From positions 744,001 to 808,000 of the forward strand of contig NZ_CP024965.1 in NCBI RefSeq assembly GCF_002804005.1: DNA of 64,000 nucleotides, given 5' to 3'. This document shows positions 1 to 9,235 of the stretch, piece by piece. The position numbers and the translations under genes are program-made. Each line of letters begins with the position of its first letter. Within the stretch, counting starts at the first letter, position 1. The notes below the pieces were generated by a model, which searched no databases, had not been told where the DNA came from, and worked only from the letters and a program-made list of their open reading frames with translations. The DNA comes from Williamsoniiplasma somnilux. Lineage in GTDB: Bacteria; Bacillota_I; Bacilli_A; Mycoplasmatales; Mycoplasmataceae.

Positions 1-615
1 AACGTTTGGATTCATTATTTTATCAATTTTTGCCTTTGAACTATTAAAAACTAACTCTTTAAATTCTAATCATCCTTTAACAACACCAAAATCATCAACA
101 ACATATAAAACATCAACTGTTTCAAAATCTTCATGGACTTTACGAATGTTTTCAATTGCTTCTTCAACTGTTCAAGTTTGTTTTATTTCGATAAAGTTGA
201 CAGTCATGATACCACCAGCTGTTTCTTCTTCATATTTTAAAATACTATTTAATTCAGCTCTTTGTTCTGGGGTGGTTGATTTTAAAATCTTTTTAACAAT
301 TTCAGCAGGCATTTCATCAATGACATCAATCAAGTCGTCACTGTAAAGCTCATCAACTATTTCTTTAATTTCTCCACTTGAAAATGCTGAAATAATAATT
401 TCTTGAAATTCAGGTTTTAAATATGTAAAAATTTCGGCAGCTTCTTCTGAATCTAACATTCTAAAAATGCGTACTATCATTTTTGGTTCTAATTCACTTA
501 AAATTTCGGCAAAATCAATTGGTTGGTTTTCTTCAACCATTTTTCGTGTTCCTTTTAAATCATTTGTTTCTGCTAAAGTTATTAATTTTATTTTGAGTTC
601 GTTTAAATCGACCAT
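1..615 (-). CDS. mgtE: Magnesium transporter MgtE, N-terminal part (runs off the window)
   Basis: This is the 5' portion of a magnesium channel/transporter gene, about 205 codons; the membrane half lies beyond base 1. The helical MgtE N-domain is seen (LSELEPKMIVRIFRMLDSEE, then MPAEIVKKILKSTTPEQRAEL), followed by EEETAGGIMTVNF, the typical entry into the CBS pair, and the first CBS domain (VDVLYVVDDFGVVKGW). Two UGA codons are read as Trp. The ATG at 615 follows an AGAGG ribosome site. In the family the N and CBS domains sense cytosolic Mg2+ and gate the pore. I looked for an M-box-like leader upstream and saw none. Upstream lies the terminator of the 720-1229 gene, so mgtE probably has its own promoter. 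Confidence 0.93.
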
Positions 616-700
616 TTTATACCTCTATAATTTAATAAATATATTTTATCAAACTTCTTAATAAAGATTACGAGATTAATATTTATATTAAGCAAGCAAT

Positions 701-726
701 AAAAAAGCATTAGTCCAAACTAATGC
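701..726 (-). terminator. Intrinsic terminator of the 720-1229 gene
   Basis: GCATTAGT (707-714) pairs with ACTAATGC (719-726) across a CCAA loop. On the minus strand it is followed by six T (706-701). The stem includes the stop codon of the gene. Confidence 0.75.
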
Positions 727-1229
727 TCTGCAACGTTAATTTTTTTAATATTAACAAAGAAATAAATTGCAACTCCAACTGATAGCGAACTTAAAAAGTC
801 GAAGACAACCGAAGCAATTGTTATATCATAAGATAGTTTTTCATTTAAGAATGTTGGCAATAGTCACACAATACTCATGATTCCAAAAATTAATCCGATT
901 AAACCTAAAATAAAACTAATTAAATCGGCAACAATAGTTTTTTGTTCTAACTTTTCAATTCGTGGATCTAAAACATGACCCGCCTTTTTCTCTTTGATGT
1001 AGACAGCTCTTCCGATTAAGAATGCAGCTAGAGCTGCAATAACACTAACTACGTCTAAACTTACTGTAGCAATCGAAAACATAAATGAGTCAGACTCTCT
1101 AATATGTTTGTCTGGAGATCAGAATGAGTTTAAAGCAAGAACACTTAAAATCCCGCAAATTATTCCTCCTAAACCAAAAATAATACTAATAAAGTCTAAA
1201 GACAATATTCAATACTTAATTTTTTTCAT
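720..1229 (-). CDS. Small four-helix membrane protein, unknown function
   Basis: A 169-residue protein starting MKKIKYW at 1229, with an AGAGG ribosome site upstream and two UGA Trp codons in the N-terminal third. Four hydrophobic segments lie roughly at residues 7-27, 48-73, 94-120 and 130-152. The first and third (LDFISIIFGLGGIICGILS and ADLISFILGLIGLIFGIMS) are clearly related, so the protein looks like a duplicated two-helix unit. The charged hairpin between helices 2 and 3 (KEKKAGHVLDPRIEKLEQK) is probably cytoplasmic. It is monocistronic, with a good promoter at 1283-1311 and a terminator overlapping its stop. I do not recognise a family. Confidence 0.8.
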
Positions 1230-1282
1230 AAATATTTATACCTCTTGTATTTAAAAATGTTGTCATTTTTTATAACTCTATT

Positions 1283-1311
1283 AATATACATATTTTAGAA
1301 AGGTATTGCAA
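1283..1311 (-). promoter_or_regulatory. Promoter of the 720-1229 gene
   Basis: On the minus strand, a TTGCAA -35 box (1306-1311) and a TATATT -10 box (1283-1288) are separated by exactly 17 bases, about 55 bases before the ATG. This is one of the cleanest sigma-A-type promoters in the window. Confidence 0.65.
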
Positions 1312-1333
1312 ACAAAAAATATCCAAGATACAA

Positions 1334-1358
1334 AAAACCTCGTAAAATACGAGGTTTT
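1334..1358 (-). terminator. Terminator downstream of tmRNA
   Basis: AAAACCTCGTA (1334-1344) and TACGAGGTTTT (1348-1358) form an 11-bp stem with a 3-base loop, flanked by A/T runs on both sides. It lies 17 bases after the tmRNA 3' CCA and could work in both directions. Confidence 0.8.
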
Positions 1359-1374
1359 AGAAAGTTTAAATAAA

Positions 1375-1781
1375 TGGTGGAGATGGCGAGAATCGAACTC
1401 GCGTCCAAGATATATCTTTTCGCAACGTCTACAAGTTTAGTTAATTTTCTAACTCGATAAATAAACTAAATTTAACTAAAGGTTTATCTACCGTTCGTAA
1501 TAGAGATTCAATAATTATAAATCACGATAATAATTACCTAACAAACTTGGTATAGTCAATCAATTAGTAAAGCTTGTAATACTAACGATAGTTGAATGCA
1601 ATTAACTTAAGTTAATTAAGCAGCAAAAGCTGCAGCTCCAGCAAATTCTTTATTGAACATAAATGCTGGCATTTCAAAGTTTTCTTCTTTTTTGTCTGCG
1701 TTTAATTAGACCTGGCATTAAGGTTTGCAAAACCACTGCAGTTACGAATTGAACGTATCCTGTCGAAACCAGGACACCCCC
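1375..1781 (-). ncRNA. ssrA: tmRNA (transfer-messenger RNA)
   Basis: The RNA starts with GGGGGTGTCCTGGTTTCGAC at 1781 and ends with a tRNA-like half GAGTTCGATTCTCGCC...CCA at 1375. The first seven bases pair with CATCTCC before the ACCA end, forming the acceptor stem. The resume codon GCA is at 1699 and the open frame runs to TAA at 1616-1618. It encodes a 27-residue tag that starts ADKKEENFEMPAFM and ends GAAAFAA. With SmpB (6617-7063) it rescues stalled ribosomes and marks the products for proteolysis; in related mollicutes Lon recognises the tag. A TATAAT box lies at 1790-1795, eight bases before the 5' end. Confidence 0.96.
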
Positions 1782-1789
1782 ATATATTT

Positions 1790-1795
1790 ATTATA
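1790..1795 (-). promoter_or_regulatory. -10 box of the tmRNA promoter
   Basis: TATAAT on the minus strand, 8 bases before the GGGGG 5' end of tmRNA. The matching -35 region is T-rich and falls inside the terminator of the PTS gene, so only the -10 box is convincing. Confidence 0.6.
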
Positions 1796-1813
1796 AATCT
1801 TTTTTAACATAAA

Positions 1814-1841
1814 AAAATCAATCTATTTCTAGATTGATTTT
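1814..1841 (-). terminator. Terminator of the PTS gene
   Basis: AAAATCAATCTA (1814-1825) pairs with TAGATTGATTTT (1830-1841) around a TTTC loop. On the minus strand it is followed by a T run. It lies 7 bases after the PTS stop codon. Confidence 0.85.
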
Positions 1842-1847
1842 AAATAA

Positions 1848-4445
1848 CTATTTTGCAGAATTAATAGTGTTTGCAATTGTTTGCATATAAGTAATTAATT
1901 CTTTTTTAGTCATATCACGTAAGTTTACATTTTTAACTTTAATCTTACGATCTTTAGCCACTTTACGTAATTGATTTGCGTGTTTTTGTAATTCAGAGCG
2001 AGCTTCAGTAATTGAATCAGATCCATCTACTTTAGCACGTTGTGCAGATGACATATTTTTGTCTGCTGATTTAACTGGTTTTTTAGCAGCTAATTCTTTT
2101 TTATATTTAGCTTCTACGTTTTTTAGAAAATCTGCAGATTCTTTGTGTGCATCTACTGGTTTTGCAGCAGTTTTTTTAGCAACTGGTTTTGTTGTTTCTT
2201 TTTTAGCAACTGGTTTTGCAACGGCTTTTTTAACAACTGGTTTTGTTGTTTCTTTTTTAGCAACAATCTTTTTAGCGGTTGGTTTTTTAGTGACTGATTT
2301 TTGTTTCATATGATCATTGATTAATTCAACTTGGAATTTTTCTCCACATTTTGGACAATCAACCATCATGTTTTCATCAACTAACATAACTTTTAAACTA
2401 GGTGTAGTTGATGCAATTGGTGTATTTGAGTTTGAAACTGCAGAAACACCCATTTTTGCTTGTTTTCTTTGAATTGATAAAATTTCAATCATACGAGGTT
2501 TAATTGCTTCTTGTTCTCCACCATAGATAACTTGAACGCTTGTTCCTCTAATTAGTGCTCCTGTAGAACCACCAAGTGACATAATTCCATCTTTATTTAC
2601 AATCGAAGAATCTTTAACTGTTACACGTAACCTTGATGCACAAGCATCAACATCAACAACATTTGTTTGTCCACCTAAGAAGTGAATAATTTTTGCTGCT
2701 TTATCATATCTTGCTGTTTCAACAGCGCTTTTTGAAGATGTGTATGAATTAGATTCCAGAGGTGAACCATCACGGTTTTGACCATGTTGAGCTTTGTAAT
2801 CGTCTTTTGTAAATAATTTTGCGTCTGCTCCATCTGTTGAGGTATCACGTCCTGGAACCATAACTTTTCCGTATTTTACTGCAAAGTAAAATGCAAAGAA
2901 GTATATTGGTCCCATTCCAACTGATACAAATAGAACTCCGAACATTGATAATCATCCATCTGATCCTGAAACTGCTCCTGAGAAGTAAGGAATAACACCA
3001 AATACGATGTAATCAATAAATCCTCCAGAAACTGTCATCGAAACGTGAGTATGTAACATTCCCGCTAACAAGAATGAAACAGCAGCTAAAGGCATATGTA
3101 CACCATAGAATAATCATGGTGCTAAGAATAAGAAAGTATATTCAATTGGTTCTGTGATACCTGTTAAGAAACAAGTGAACGCAGCTGAAATATAAATTCC
3201 CATTACTTGTTTACGATTTTGTTTTGGAACTGTTAATCACATTGCTAATGCTGCCATTGGCAATCCTAATAACATAAATCCAAATTTACCAGATTGGAAA
3301 CGACCTAAGTTTAATCCCAAATCCTGTAAATCAGTAAAGTTAATAACTTTTAAATTAGCTAATGTTTTAGCCATCATTGTTTGATCACCCATTGCTGCTC
3401 AAAGGTCTTGAACATCTTTACTTGGATTATTTGATATTGATTGGTATAAATTATTTCATCCTGTTTGATCTAGTGTAACTGAATATGTTGATGCTCATTC
3501 AGAATGAGATCCTATTCAATTAGTAAGTCATTGAGTACCCTTAATTCCATTAAACATCGCATTAAGATCAGCTGATCAAACATCATTTGCATTGTTAAAT
3601 GTTTGAGAAATTGAACCACCGGCATTAGTTCATCACAATGGAGCGTAAAATACATGATGTAACCCAAAAGGAACTAATGAACGTTCTGCAATTTCGAATA
3701 CAAAAGAATCCAATCCCATTGGTAATTTTCCAGATTCAGTTCCAAATGTTGCTAAACCTTTACCAATTCATGGTCATAAAATCATAAAAATAAATGATAA
3801 CGGAATAACCGCAAAGAAAGTTATAATTGGAACTAATTTTGTTCCACTGAAAAAAGAAATTGCTTGGGGTAATTGTGTTTTATGGAATTTATTGTAAACC
3901 CCAGCAGCAATAGCACCAACAAAGATTCCGGCAAAAACTCCTGTGTTTAGTGAATTAACCCCAATATTTGAAGTTATTAAACCATTTGGAATATCTTTGT
4001 GAAACAATAAAGTTCATGTTGGGTTACCATATTGATCGGGTGTTCCTACACCCAATAATGCTGCTTGCATTCCATTCATAACCAAGAAACCAACAACTGC
4101 AGTTAATGCTGCAACTCCAGCGTCTTTTGTATATGCCATAGCAACTGACATGGTGAATAGAATAGGAAGGTTACCAAAGCATACATCCCCCATTTTATTT
4201 AAAACTGTACCAAAATATCATAAAGCTGTTTGTGAATCAGCAGCATTTGCGATTGCTGCTCCCACACCCAAGAATACTCCGGCGATTGGTAGTAAAGCGA
4301 TTGGCAATAAAAAAGCTTTACTTAATTTCGATAGTGTTGGCATAATACCTTTGAAAAAATGTTTAACTTTTCCAGGTTTGTGGTCTTTATGCTCTGTAGA
4401 TGCTAAACTACTTTCACTATCTTTTCTTACGGATAAGTGAGCCAT
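1848..4445 (-). CDS. PTS sugar permease IIC-IIB (glucose/maltose family) with C-terminal lysine-rich extension
   Basis: An 865-residue fusion protein of the glucose/maltose/N-acetylglucosamine PTS family that imports and phosphorylates sugar. The IIC membrane domain (about residues 20-540) has family motifs such as [12 protein letters not shown] and [13 protein letters not shown]. The IIB domain (about 580-660) carries the phosphorylated Cys602 in DACASRLR. No IIA domain is present. After IIB comes an extension not expected in the family: CPKCGEKF...LINDHM (Cys697, Cys700, His712), a repeated [11 protein letters not shown] linker (about 716-768) and a basic helical tail ending [11 protein letters not shown] chose ATG 4445 because AAAGGAGAACTT sits just upstream; the in-frame ATG at 4460 overlaps that site. 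Sugar specificity cannot be read from the sequence. Confidence 0.9.
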
Positions 4446-4497
4446 AAGTTCTCCTTTCAAAAATTTACAAATTTTTGTTATAGAAATTCTGTCGCAC

Positions 4498-4749
4498 CTA
4501 ACCAGTGATCATCATGGCTATTCCAGAAATTATAAAAACAACCGAAAACAAAGCAACGAAAACAAAAAAGTTTTTCTTAGTGAATTCTCAAACTGATTGA
4601 GATTCTCTATTCGTTGTTCCGAATTTTGATCTACTCGTTTTATTCTTAAAATAAAAATGTAAAAATGTAAAAATTGCACAAAGAATGATTCCAATAATCA
4701 TTATAATTAATCCAATATTTTGATTGACATTCAAGCTAGATAAAAACAC
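4498..4749 (-). CDS. Small two-helix membrane protein upstream of the PTS gene
   Basis: An 83-residue ORF, easy to miss because it starts with GTG and contains an in-frame UGA (Trp). It has a strong AGGGGGG ribosome site 7 bases before the GTG and a TATAAT box at 4773-4778. Two hydrophobic segments (about residues 11-33 and 58-79) flank a polar basic loop (KNKTSRSKFGTTNRESQS). It ends 52 bases before the PTS start, so co-transcription is likely. I do not recognise a family. The layout (short, two helices, just ahead of a permease) would fit an accessory subunit, but that is a guess. Confidence 0.65.
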
Positions 4750-4772
4750 GACAAAACCCCCCTAACTTTATT

Positions 4773-4778
4773 ATTATA
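4773..4778 (-). promoter_or_regulatory. -10 box for the small membrane protein / PTS operon
   Basis: TATAAT on the minus strand, 24 bases before the GTG at 4749. No convincing -35 box is seen at the right distance. Confidence 0.45.
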
Positions 4779-4918
4779 ATTTATTTAAAAATATTCATGC
4801 GATAAATATAAATAAAAATTAGGCAAATAAAAAAATGTGGTTTAAATAGAGTGAACCCCGAAAAGTAAGTACAAATAAAAAATTTGTATAATACTTTAAA
4901 GAAAGGGGTTCTTTTATT

Positions 4919-5194
4919 ATGGTTAGTAAAGGGCAAAAATTTAACAAATACACAGATAGTTTTATTAACGAAGTTTTGGAGTCTAGCAGAAAATACGGAA
5001 ATAAAATAACAGCAGAAAAATATGGGATAACAAATAACACTATCGGAACATGAAGATATAAATACAAAAATCATCAAATTGCTATCAAAAATAAAAAAGG
5101 TAGACAAAAAAATACTGAAAAAAATTATAAAGAGAGGTACGAAATTCTAAAAAAGTTCATGGAATTCTTGGCAAACCAAGAAGGTTTAAAATAA
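4919..5194 (+). CDS. IS3-family transposase OrfA
   Basis: A 91-residue helix-turn-helix protein (TAEKYGITNNTIGTWRYKYK, about residues 30-50), followed by a basic tail. It is the DNA-binding half of an IS3-type transposase. An AAAGGGG ribosome site precedes the ATG. The stop codon overlaps the next start (TAATG), so OrfB could be made by re-initiation or by frameshifting near the A-rich end (TTTAAAATAATG). One UGA is read as Trp. Confidence 0.85.
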
Positions 5195-6025
5195 TGTTTA
5201 TTAAAGAAAATCTTAAAAACTATAGTTTAATCTTGATGATAAAGATTTTAGAGTTGAAAAAATCATATTGAGATAAATATAAACACGTTAATTTACAAGA
5301 AAAAGATAAATTTGCTTTACAAGAAATTAAAAAAGTTTTTAATGAAAATTTAAAACAGTTTGGTTATCAGGAAATAGATAAAGAACTTAGGCAAAAAGGA
5401 ATAATAATTAACCACAAAAAGATTCTTAGAATAATGAATACTTACGGTATTCGTGCTCAATATGTTCAAAAAATGATTAAAAAAACTTTAATTCATAAAG
5501 TGATGGAAAGTTATATTGATGCTTATCCGGATTTAATTCAAAGAAAATTTAATCAAGTTCAAACTAGATTTTCAGTTTTATACACTGATGTTACTTACCA
5601 CATATGAGGAACTAAAAGATTTTATCAATCTACAATAATTGATGGGCATACAAAAGAAATTGTGCATGCTGAAATTTCTAAAATTAATGATCTTAAATTG
5701 GTTTTAGATAATTTAAACGGAGCTATTAAACAAATTAAAAAGATAAAAAGATCTGAATGGAATTATTATCCATTCAGATCACGGATCTCTGTACACATCA
5801 AACGCTTGAAAAAATCGATGTGATGCAGACAATCTTATTATATCAATTGGTGCTGCATATACTTGCGCAGATAATGTAATGATTGAAAGTTTTCATGCAC
5901 TTTTGAAAAAAGGGACAATTCATAACAATAATTATTTATCTGAAAACGAATACAAATTGAGTGTAATAAAATGAAACAAATGATATAACAATAAAAAATT
6001 ACGAGACTTAAATCTCGTAATGTAA
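5194..6025 (+). pseudogene. IS3-family transposase OrfB (integrase core), frameshifted
   Basis: An rve-type DDE integrase. The first catalytic Asp is in LYTDVTYHIWG, in the frame of the ATG at 5194. The second Asp (HSDHGSLYTS) and the Glu (ADNVMIESFHALLKKG) are in the next frame. The whole stretch is 832 bases, one more than a multiple of three. The shift maps to TATTATCCATTCAG near 5770, where the reading YYPFRSR replaces the expected YY(x)HSDHG. The break lies in the loop of an 11-bp perfect hairpin (5750-5780). The product is probably inactive unless a +1 shift occurs during translation. Confidence 0.85.
5750..5780. repeat. Perfect inverted repeat at the transposase frameshift
   Basis: GATCTGAATGG (5750-5760) and CCATTCAGATC (5770-5780) are exact inverted copies around AATTATTAT. 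The right arm encodes the conserved HSDH Asp motif. The left arm looks like an inverted copy of it. Confidence 0.8.
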
Positions 6026-6089
6026 GATAAAAGTAAATTTTTTATTAATACTTACTTTTTGGGGTTCACTCTAAAAAAACTACATTTTT

Positions 6090-6608
6090 TTATTTATTAA
6101 ATCCGCGTTCTTTAGCTTTTGAATTTTTCAATCAAAAATCAAATCTATCATTAATTTCACTTGAATCAATATTTGCTTCTAGTAATGACCAGCGCAGATC
6201 ATCAAAATTTTTATTTTGATGTTCAAGGTATTCAATAATTTCTGCATAGACAGAATCTCTTTTGTTATCAATTAAGTTTTGGGAATCATTGACAATATCT
6301 TCAATTACATTAAAGCTCTTAACTAAATAAACTGGAATAAAAAAATCATTTTCGTTGATTTCTGGTCCAACATACAAAGAATAAATCCCATTAAATTTTT
6401 TCTTAGGCAAGGATTTGATTTGATCAAATAAAATAAAATCTTGTTTTTGGATTTCTACAACTGTTTGGTTGTTGTTTTTTATCTTTTCTTGACGAATTTT
6501 TTTGTAATCTTTTTTACGTAAATCAAAACCATTCATAAATCCTCATACACCTAAACCTAGACCGATTAATAGCCCTAAAATTATTATGGTGGTTAATCAT
6601 CAACTCAT
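6090..6608 (-). CDS. Membrane-anchored protein of unknown function
   Basis: A 172-residue protein starting MSWWLTTIIILGLLIG: a single N-terminal membrane helix (about residues 3-24, with three UGA Trp codons), then a cytoplasmic-looking charged domain. The C-terminal part is acidic and helical (ERGFNK end). An AAGGAG ribosome site precedes ATG 6608. The gene starts 8 bases after smpB ends, so it is the last gene of the rnr-smpB operon. Its transcriptional end has been altered by the IS inserted in its terminator loop. I do not recognise the family. Confidence 0.8.
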
Positions 6609-6616
6609 AAAACTCC

Positions 6617-7063
6617 TTAATATTTATTTTTTGAAATTTTTCTTTCTAAATCTCTTTTCTTAATCATTTCTCTTTTATCATAAATTTTTTTACCTTTTGC
6701 TAAACCAATTTCTAATTTAGCATAGTTGTCTTTTAAATAAAGTTTTAAAGGCACAATTGTAAGTCTTTCCAATTTAATTCTCTTTAAAAGATTTTTAATT
6801 TCTTTTTTATGCAATAAAAGTTTTCTTGTTCTTGTTGGCTCTAAATTTTGAATATTATTAGCATACTCATATTTTTTAATATTCATATTCAAGATAAAAG
6901 CTTCACCTTTTCTAATTAAAATAAAAGATTCTATTATTGAAACTTCTTTTTCTCTAATTGATTTTATTTCAGGTCCCGACAAAACAATTCCTGCTTCAAT
7001 CTTTTCTAAAATTTCATAATTAAAAAATGCTTTCTTATTTTGAGCAATGATAAACTCTCCCAT
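6617..7063 (-). CDS. smpB: SsrA-binding protein SmpB
   Basis: A 148-residue OB-fold RNA-binding protein that delivers tmRNA to stalled ribosomes. Family motifs are present: [59 protein letters not shown] and [13 protein letters not shown] near the C-terminus. I chose ATG 7063, about 10 bases after AAAGGAG; the GTG at 7072 would touch the ribosome site. The gene lies 21 bases downstream of rnr, the usual neighbour in Firmicutes. Its partner tmRNA is 5 kb away in the same window. Confidence 0.96.
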   Translation of the reverse strand: MGEFIIAQNKKAFFNYEILEKIEAGIVLSGPEIKSIREKEVSIIESFILIRKGEAFILNMNIKKYEYANNIQNLEPTRTRKLLLHKKEIKNLLKRIKLERLTIVPLKLYLKDNYAKLEIGLAKGKKIYDKREMIKKRDLERKISKNKY

Positions 7064-7084
7064 AATCAACACTCTCCTTTTGGT

Positions 7085-9196
7085 TTATTTAACTAATTCA
7101 AAATCAATTTTTCTAGTTTTAATATCAGCATTAACAACTTTAATTTTAACCTTTTGACCCATTCTATAAAATGTATTATCGGGTCTAATTAAAGTGTAAT
7201 TTTTTTCATCATAAGTCAAACCATCACCCAATGTGGAGATATGAACTAAACCTTCAACCATATTTTCTAGTTGTACAAAAAATCCAAATTTTAAAGCAAC
7301 AGAAATCATCCCCTCATAAACATTACCAATTTTATCTTTTAAAAACTCAACCATACAAACTTTAACAACTTCGCGTTCGCAATCAACGCTTTGAACTTCT
7401 GTATCATTAATAATCGGAGAAGCAGTTTCAATAAATTTATGATTTTTTTCTAAAGTTAATTCGTCTGTTTTATTTTCTAGAAGGTATTCTTTTAAATAAC
7501 GGTGAACCATTAAGTCTGAATAACGTCTAATTGGTGAAGTAAAGTGTGTATAACATTCCGAACCTAAACCAAAATGACCAATATTGACTAAACCGTATTT
7601 AGCTTTGTCCATATGTCTTAATAAAGAAATATTTAATAATTCTTTTTCTACAGGATCTAAAATTTGTTTATTAATTTGCATTAAAGTTTTATTTAAATTT
7701 TTAGGTTCTAGCATTTCTTTGTCAGTTAATTTGGGATCAATTCCAAATGATTTGATTGTTCCATACCAAGCTATTAAATCTTCTTCCAATGGACGACCAT
7801 GATTTCTATAAATAAATGGCAATTCTTTTTCAAAAATCAATTCAGCTACAGCTTCATTTGCACTAACCATAAAATTTTCGATTAATTTTTCTGAAATATC
7901 TGTAGTTCTAGCATTAATTTCTAAAACATTAGAATCTTGATCCATAATAACCTTTGGTTCACGAGTCTCAATATTTATTGTTCCTCTTTGATTGTGAATG
8001 ACATCAATTAAGTTGTTTAACTCTAAGGCAATATTCAACATTTTAGCTATTAGCGGGTCTTTAGATCATTCTTTTTTATGAAAATAATTATTAACTTCAT
8101 CATAAGTTAATCTTGCTTTTGAAATCATAATTGTTTCGTAAACTTTTTTACTTAACATTTTTCCTTGATTATCAAAAATCATTTCACAAGCCATTGCAAA
8201 TTTTTCAGTGTTAGGATTTAACGAACATAAATCATTACTTAAAATTTTAGGCAGCATAGGAATAACTTTATTAGCAAGATAAGTTGAGTTACCTCTCATT
8301 AAGGCTTCATTATCTAAAGGGCTTTTAGATTTTACATAATATGAAACATCGGCAATTGCCACAATTAATTTATAACCTTTATTTGTTCTTTCTACATAAA
8401 TTGAATCATCTAAATCTTTAGAATCGGCCCCATCAATAGTTACCAAGTGTAAGTTTATTAATGAATTTTTAGATCGACGTTTAATTTCGCTTTCCTGATT
8501 TAGAACCGGAATATTAACTTCGTTAGCGTTTTCAATTGTTCTTTTAGAAAATTCAGTTTTAATATTAAATTCTTCAGCGATTGAAAGAATTCGATCAGCT
8601 GCTTTAGTTGCATCACCAACATATTTTTTTAAACGAACAAACAATTTACGATCTTTTGCCTCTAAAATTTTAGCTTTAAATAATAAATTAGGCTTGAGTT
8701 CAAAATCGGTTTTATTAACCATAACAACTCTTGCATTACTAAATGCTAAATCAGTAGGAATAAAATCTAAAAAACGGCCATCTTTACTCTGGACAATTTC
8801 TCCAACAACAAACTCTTTTTCGCGTTTAACAATATCAATTACAGTAGCGTGCAAACGTTCATCTTTTTCTTTTTCGATTGTGTAAATTATAGTATCTCCA
8901 TATATTGAACCATTTAGAGCCACTGGAGGAACGAAGTAATCATCTTTTTCAAGATCTTTAAAATCATTAACAAATCCAAAACCTTTTGGATTTGTTTTAA
9001 TTCTTCCAATGTGAAAATTCATATTATCTAACAAAAAAATATTTATTTGATTTTTATTAATTGCAATAATTTGATCAACAATTAATTGATTGATAATTTT
9101 TTCAGTTTCTTTAGATCAACCAAATTTATCTTGAATGATTTTCATTGTCAATTGATTTTTATTGTTTTGTAAATATTTGATAATTTCATTTTTCAT
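7085..9196 (-). CDS. rnr: Ribonuclease R (3'-5' exoribonuclease)
   Basis: A 703-residue RNase II/R family enzyme that degrades structured RNA. It has an N-terminal winged-helix region (about 1-50), cold-shock/OB domains (GRIKTNPKGFGFVNDF), the RNB catalytic core with TIDGADSKDLDDSIYV (metal-binding Asp residues), ending SPIRRYSDLMVHR, and a C-terminal S1 domain (GMISVALKFGFFVQLENMVE). The extreme C-terminal Lys-rich tail seen in longer RNase R proteins is absent. ATG 9196 follows a GAGGGAG ribosome site. In mollicutes it is often the only 3'-5' exoribonuclease of this class. It sits between secG and smpB; the three genes form a stress/quality-control cluster. Confidence 0.96.
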
Positions 9197-9235
9197 AATT
9201 TTGCTCCCTCAGCTCTAACCATTGTTTAAAACAAA

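Larger units (their letters stand above)
4847..6073 (+). mobile_element. IS3-family insertion sequence, frameshifted
   Basis: A 1227-bp element bounded by 25-bp terminal inverted repeats, 4847-4871 (TAGAGTGAACCCC...) and 6049-6073, which differ at one base. It is flanked by AAA on both sides (4844-4846 and 6074-6076), consistent with a 3-bp target duplication. It holds two overlapping reading frames in the IS3 arrangement (orfA, orfB with a DDE integrase core). A -10 box TATAAT lies at 4887-4892. The orfB frame is broken in the middle of the catalytic domain, so this copy is probably not autonomous. It sits in the loop of a terminator hairpin. Confidence 0.92.
4825..6095 (-). terminator. Terminator hairpin of the 6090-6608 gene, split by the IS
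   Basis: The left arm, 4825-4843, and the right arm, 6077-6095, are inverted copies over 19 bases with a single G/A difference (a G-T wobble). They would form AAATAAAAAAATGTGGTTT paired with AAACTACATTTTTTTATTT around an AAA loop. The IS occupies exactly that loop. The right arm overlaps the stop codon of the 6090-6608 gene. The original terminator is therefore interrupted, and transcripts now run into the 3' end of the IS on the antisense strand. Confidence 0.75.

Noticed and set aside
616-700. Possible Mg2+ riboswitch (M-box) before mgtE
   Set aside because: Only about 85 bases separate mgtE from the previous terminator, and no M-box-like conserved blocks or strong stems are visible.
1375-1450. 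Possible alanine tRNA gene (TTCGATTC loop and CCA end on the minus strand)
   Set aside because: It is the 3' tRNA-like half of tmRNA: the matching 5' half lies 400 bases away and the tag frame lies between.
2059-2313. Plus-strand 84-codon frame rich in Ala, Phe and Thr
   Set aside because: It is the antisense image of the Lys-rich PTS tail, has no ribosome site, and repeats in step with the sense-strand repeat.
4781-5107. Minus-strand frame of 108 codons at the left end of the IS
   Set aside because: It runs antisense through OrfA and the terminal repeat; no ribosome site, and OrfA is clearly the coding frame.
5189-5200. Programmed -1 frameshift between OrfA and OrfB
   Set aside because: There is an A run, but no standard A6G-type slippery site with a downstream stem. 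The overlapping TAATG makes re-initiation an equally good explanation, so it is not claimed.
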